Origin: Zygnema cylindricum
Lineage: Eukaryota > Streptophyta > Zygnematophyceae > Zygnematales > Zygnemataceae
Assembly: GCA_037447655.1 (NCBI GenBank)
Contig: JBBHKE010000153.1
Location: 1 to 10,836, forward strand
Direction: 5' to 3'
DNA: 10,836 bases
Translations under genes and position numbers: made by a program
Shown here: in pieces, positions 7,280 through 10,836 of the stretch
Numbering within the stretch: position 1 is the stretch's first letter
Layout: each line of letters starts with the position of its first letter
The notes under the pieces: model-generated
The model's input: only the letters and a program-made list of their open reading frames with translations
The model's database searches: none
Told to the model about the DNA's origin: nothing

Positions 7280-7423
7280 CTTTGCATTCTGTAGGGGAAC
7301 TAAGCACACATAAAGTCTTCTTTCACAGGGGTGAATCTGTATTAGGATTCTGACTGTCAAGGTGTCAGTCAGTTGGGTTTAAATCAACTTGAAGTCGGCA
7401 CTATCTAGATAAGCTTCTTGTGA

Positions 7424-7600
7424 GTTGCCTACTCTGAGGACCAATGGAGGTCTCAAAGTTTCAAAACATTTGATTGTAATGTGAGAGGAAAGAACTCTTC
7501 GCGTATAAGTAGGAATCCTTGGTTAGAGTACAAAAATTCGGATTATCACACCCCAATCATGCAACCGAAGTTATACCATAACTTTTTAACTCACAACTAA
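7424..7600 (+). pseudogene. Second coding-like fragment in the same frame, unrecognised
   Basis: 58 codons stay open from the TGA at 7421 to the TAA at 7598-7600, with segments such as AYSEDQWRSQSFKTFD and ISRNPWLEYKNSDYHTP. It has no family that I recognise. The intervening 7280-7423 carries several in-frame stops and a pyrimidine run ending in CAG near 7328, compatible with an intron or with decay. Downstream sequence drops to very AT-rich, as expected after a gene's 3' end. Confidence 0.25.
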
Positions 7601-8366
7601 CAAGCAAATCTCTTTCGTTCTCGCTTATCTCCTTTGAATTAGCAATATGTATCGTAGCACATCAATACAATTGGCTTAAATGGGCAACAAAATATGATAA
7701 TATCGTTGTGTTATATATTGTATATGTGGTATAAATCATAGTCACCGTTATTCCGCAATTTCCAAGGAAAAAAATGTTGTAAATTCGAGCCCATCTAGAT
7801 ATTTGGTTTTGTCAATATCCAATATTAAGTAGTTTTCCAAGGGTTTGGTTTATTATGATTTGAGTTCGCTAGAGTTCCATACATAAGATGTTTTGGGAGA
7901 CCTACCGTATACTTTATCTAATGATAACCATACATAACATCATAGAAGTGTTTCAAAAATATAATTTATTGTTGTAAGTGGACTTGTACCTTTTTCTTTT
8001 CACATGCTTACACTTCCACTCGCTTCCTTTTCTTTTGCAATTTGGACATCCTCCTTTTTTGTGTTAAAAAGGTCTTTATTGTTTCACTCGATGTTTTTTT
8101 GCTTACATTTTACTTGATGTTGTAAACCACATGTTGTAGTTAGCTCGTAACTCTATTTGGTAAAAACTTTAGTTATATTCCTATATTTGATATTTGAAAA
8201 ACGTACCTTTTTCTTCAGTAGTCTTTAGTTATCAGTAGTAGAAATACCTTGTATAACAAAAAAGAAAAGTTCCTGGTTTGCAATTGGGCAGCCACCAATC
8301 TGTTTTTTGATTTTTTTTCTTCTTCTGTATATATTAGTTTGTCTTCGTAACTTGAAATAAAAGTTC

Positions 8367-8414
8367 CTACTGCCGAATTCAGAGAACGAGCTACTGCCGA
8401 ATTCAGAGAACGAG
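8367..8414. repeat. Two perfect 24-bp tandem units
   Basis: The units 8367-8390 and 8391-8414 are identical (each begins CTACTGCCGAATTCAGAG). Twenty-four bases is eight codons, so overlapping frames are kept open on the minus strand. Identity implies a recent duplication or slippage event. Confidence 0.92.
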
Positions 8415-8761
8415 AGGGAGATACAGCTTTGCCTAATATTGCCACTGAATATTTCTATTCTAAATACTAATATTTTTCTTATGAATGTCACGACTATGGA
8501 CTAAATCCTAGCTCAAAAATTCAGTAGAATTTAGTCATAAGTTTGAGCTTTTGATGTTATCTTACGTTACAATTTCTTGTCGCAAACATGAACAAAAGAG
8601 AAAAATGACGGTTAACAACTAATAACACCATACACCACAAGGGCTTTCAAAGGAAACATGTTGTAAATCTGTCTACCAGCCATACATCTGTTTAATTGGG
8701 TGAAATATATGTCCCACTATAATCAGTTTTTGTTGAAAAATGTCGTTGCAAAACGTGACGA

Positions 8762-8879
8762 TCAAACATTATTATTAGAACAATATCATCATTGTCTTTG
8801 TTACCAGGACATCGTAACTTTCAAACATAATTATTAGAACAATATCATCATTGTCTTTGTTACCAGGACATCGTAACTT
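8762..8879. repeat. Two 59-bp tandem units, one mismatch
   Basis: Units 8762-8820 and 8821-8879 differ at one position only (ninth base, T against A). A partial third start (TCATATT) follows at 8880. The unit contains ACAAT/ATTGT as a small stem. It is a minisatellite-like recent duplication in non-coding sequence. Confidence 0.92.
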
Positions 8880-9096
8880 TCATATTTTGCCGCTGATTTT
8901 TTTACTTATCGTTTGAAAGGATATAACGAGCACAGAAAAATTAGTCTTTGAACTCAAAGTGTTTCAATCTACAGAAAAAATTTGTAAGCATTATCGTTAT
9001 AAATACCTCAAAAATCATTTTCTATGTTCTTCCAAGCATCCTTGCAAAAAAATTACCCATATTCTGACAGGCCAGCTGTGATTTCGCTTTGAACCT

Positions 9097-9110
9097 TATA
9101 TATATAAAAA
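9097..9110 (+). promoter_or_regulatory. Possible TATA box
   Basis: TATATATATAAAAA followed by GGCAGG fits a eukaryotic TATA element on the plus strand. Nothing convincing is encoded downstream: a 17-codon frame starts with the ATG at about 9134, and beyond it lies the antisense of the RT-nuclease relic. It may be only AT-rich sequence. Confidence 0.2.
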
Positions 9111-9349
9111 GGCAGGATAAATTAAAAAGCACGATGGTAACCCATCTGAGTCCACGGTACAAAAAAGATGGCGTGGCCAAAATTTAAAAACTAAAATATA
9201 AAACAAATATAGCGATGGGAACAAAAAGAAAAAAAAAGAAATGAAAAGAAATGATCAACAAGGAAAATAAAAGCACCCAAACTCAAAATAAAAAGCACGA
9301 CAACTCAGAAAACCAAATCCACAACCCCAACCCCAAAACAATTAAATAT
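9111..9349. other. A-rich stretch beyond the 3' end of the RT-nuclease relic
   Basis: The plus strand is strongly A-rich (9180-9290), so the minus strand downstream of the relic's stop codon is T-rich. A non-LTR retroelement copy in this orientation would normally end in A on the minus strand, which is not seen. The element's 3' end and any target duplication are therefore not identified. Confidence 0.35.
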
Positions 9350-10828
9350 CTACGAAAAACAACCCCGTAAGTCCCCCCAGCCAGGGGGAGCACGTTGAGG
9401 GAGTTCCGGAACACGACGACAATCCATAACCCCAACAATCGATTGGAGGATAATAGAAGCTTGCACTCGCTGCAAAGCCACCGATAAGCGTTGACGATAA
9501 AAAGAAGTAAGGACCGAACTAGGATGGCTCCCAGGTCCTCGGCGCTCGAAAGCACGTCGAGCACATGTACGAAGAAACTCGTCCAGTGCAACACCCAAAC
9601 AACAAAATATCTCGACCGCCATCGGAATAAAGTCACCCATAAGGTCCCAGTGGGCATAATCACGCTCCATCGCCTTAGCAACATCACGAGCTGTCACCCC
9701 AACATGTCGAGCCGCCTGACCAACAACTGTAGTTGAAGTAGGATTTGCCAAAACAATATCACCAAAGATGCGACAGGCACCATCAAGCAAAACAACATTG
9801 ATTCGACGCGAGATAATGATATGAGAAACCTCTCGACGCACAGAAAAGCCCCATTCCGAAGCGATAGTCGCAATGGTGTCGCAAATAGTGTCATGCACGT
9901 GGATCAAATCTCCCCCATGGGAGCAACGAACGCAAATAGATACCATCGGGCCCCAAGACACGACCACATGCAAAAACAAGAGGGCCAAGTAAAAAAGGAT
10001 GGGGGAGGCCCAGGCGAAATCGGAGGGCGGTAGTGAATTGAGCAGGTGAAAATCAGAGAGTGGCCAAAATAGGTGTGGCGAAAAGCCAAGATCCAAAACT
10101 AGGTCCATCACATGAGAGAAGACGGGCACGCGAAAAATCGGAGGGAAGCGCCTTGAGAAGGTCAGATTTAATGGCGGCGACCACCCGATCAGAAATCGAT
10201 TCCTGGACACGCTCAACAGATTTGGTAACAATGGTGGAGAAAATTGGCACATCCATTAGGGCATGGGGAGGAAGAGAACGTGACGCGTCCAATAGAGATT
10301 GCTGGAAGGCGAACACACCGTCTAAAACCCGGGGGATAACAGTAGCTAGAACAAGGGTGTCCCCAGCCAAGAAACGGGAAACAAGAGTAGAGGCACCACC
10401 GGGCACCCGATTCAGGGGGCAAAACATCGCGAAACAACTCATACACTGTGTCTAAGGGCCCCCCCCGCTGAAAGGTGAGGAGAAGAGCTAAGAGCCTTAA
10501 TGAAAACCTCCCGATCCAAAGTAAAACTCTTAGAAGGCTCAAAGGCGTTGATGGAAGGGGGTAAAGGGGAAGGGGCAGGGGGGTGGAGAGCTCGAAGAAC
10601 CTCAATAGTGGAAGAAGATCCGAGGGCAGGGGTGAATGGCTATGGGGCCCGAACCGCTCGAGAAAGCTCACCAACACGGCCTAAGTGAATTGCTCGACGA
10701 TAAGAGGTCGGGACATCTGATGGCCTAGGTGGCCGACATGGTATGAAAGAGGTGCTCGATACCCGATCCTCATGCTCGGCGTGGAGGGCCTTCCAGTCAC
10801 CACGAAGGAATCGGCGACAACGAGCCAT
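9350..10828 (-). pseudogene. Broken mobile-element reverse transcriptase/endonuclease lacking the RT palm
   Basis: The coding trail starts at or beyond the right edge (ATG at 10828, possibly internal) and runs through one frame with TAG at 10640-10642. It shifts at the eight-C tract 10459-10466, again near 10415-10419, then passes TGA at 10053-10055 and shifts near 9925-9940 to the stop at 9350. Landmarks in order: GELSRAVRA; an SPHLSAGG segment; VYELFRDVLPP; LVSRFLAGDT; then ARLLSCDGPSFGSWLFATP (10071-10124); QFTTALRFRLGLPHP (9996-10040); a Cys/His-rich zinc-binding-like segment with HGGDLIHVHD; and the nuclease region GFSVRREVSHI (9818-9850), GDIVLANPT, KAMERDY, FIPMAVEIF (9605-9631) and FYRQRLSVALQ. 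I recall this order from eukaryotic RT proteins with a restriction-like endonuclease (RLE). Between LAGDT and the post-RT region, the polymerase core with its YxDD-type site is absent, so about 490 codons remain. It is not functional as RT; nuclease function is doubtful. Higher GC than its surroundings suggests a separate origin. Confidence 0.7.
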
Positions 10829-10836
10829 AGTTTTTC

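Larger units (their letters stand above)
7601..9090. other. AT-rich, gene-free spacer
   Basis: I see no supported gene. Minus-strand frames at 8215-8445 and 8225-8491 overlap each other, contain a tandem duplication, and show no family signature. GTAC almost disappears here (three copies, near 7525, 7986 and 8204), in clear contrast to 1-7100. Two pairs of interleaved 8-bp complementary segments (8499-8506 with 8529-8536; 8510-8517 with 8542-8549) have pseudoknot topology, probably by chance in AT-rich DNA. Confidence 0.45.

Noticed and set aside
9350-10252. A 300-codon intact minus-strand gene starting at ATG 10252
   Set aside because: Only the part from about residue 105 onward carries family motifs. 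Upstream of the frameshift near 9925-9940 the conserved peptides lie in another frame, so the first third of this open frame is out of frame.
9491-10688. Several plus-strand open frames opposite the RT-nuclease relic
   Set aside because: Shadows of the minus-strand gene, with no independent motif.
1-10836. CRISPR arrays, tRNA or rRNA genes
   Set aside because: No regularly spaced repeats of CRISPR type and no recognisable tRNA or rRNA sequence found on either strand by eye.

Overview
This window looks like nuclear DNA of a eukaryote: AT-rich, gene-poor, and built largely of nested DNA transposons plus decayed retroelement-type coding sequence. I see no bacterial operons and no intact host gene. 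The clade cannot be fixed from the sequence alone.

Layout. 1-987 has no gene and is rich in GTAC. From 988 to about 5595 there is a nearly continuous pile of non-autonomous DNA transposons whose ends and target-site duplications can be read directly: an hAT-type element (996-1586, imperfect 8-bp duplication), a short hairpin element (1776-2001), two PIF/Harbinger-type elements lying end to end and sharing one TTA (2054-3016 and 3020-3748), and a large foldback element (3814-5588) whose left arm is split by a third TTA-flanked Harbinger-type element (4193-4897). None encodes a transposase that I can recognise, so all would depend on enzymes made elsewhere.

5891-6115 (minus strand) is a small remnant of a protein domain that appears again, much better preserved, at the right end of the window. 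6399-7600 holds three stop-free plus-strand stretches that read like decayed or exonic coding sequence. 7601-9090 is AT-rich and gene-free, with two recent tandem duplications (24 bp and 59 bp).

9350-10828 (minus strand, higher GC) is a broken gene running in from the right edge. Reading across three single-base frameshifts and two stop codons gives the N-terminal and C-terminal landmarks of a eukaryotic mobile-element reverse transcriptase with a C-terminal restriction-like (PDDEXK-type) endonuclease. The reverse-transcriptase palm between them is missing. The two copies of the nuclease domain suggest this family has been active in the genome.

The main novelty is architectural: a readable order of nested insertions, two neighbouring elements carrying long palindromes with the same 12-bp core, and a palm-less RT-nuclease relic.
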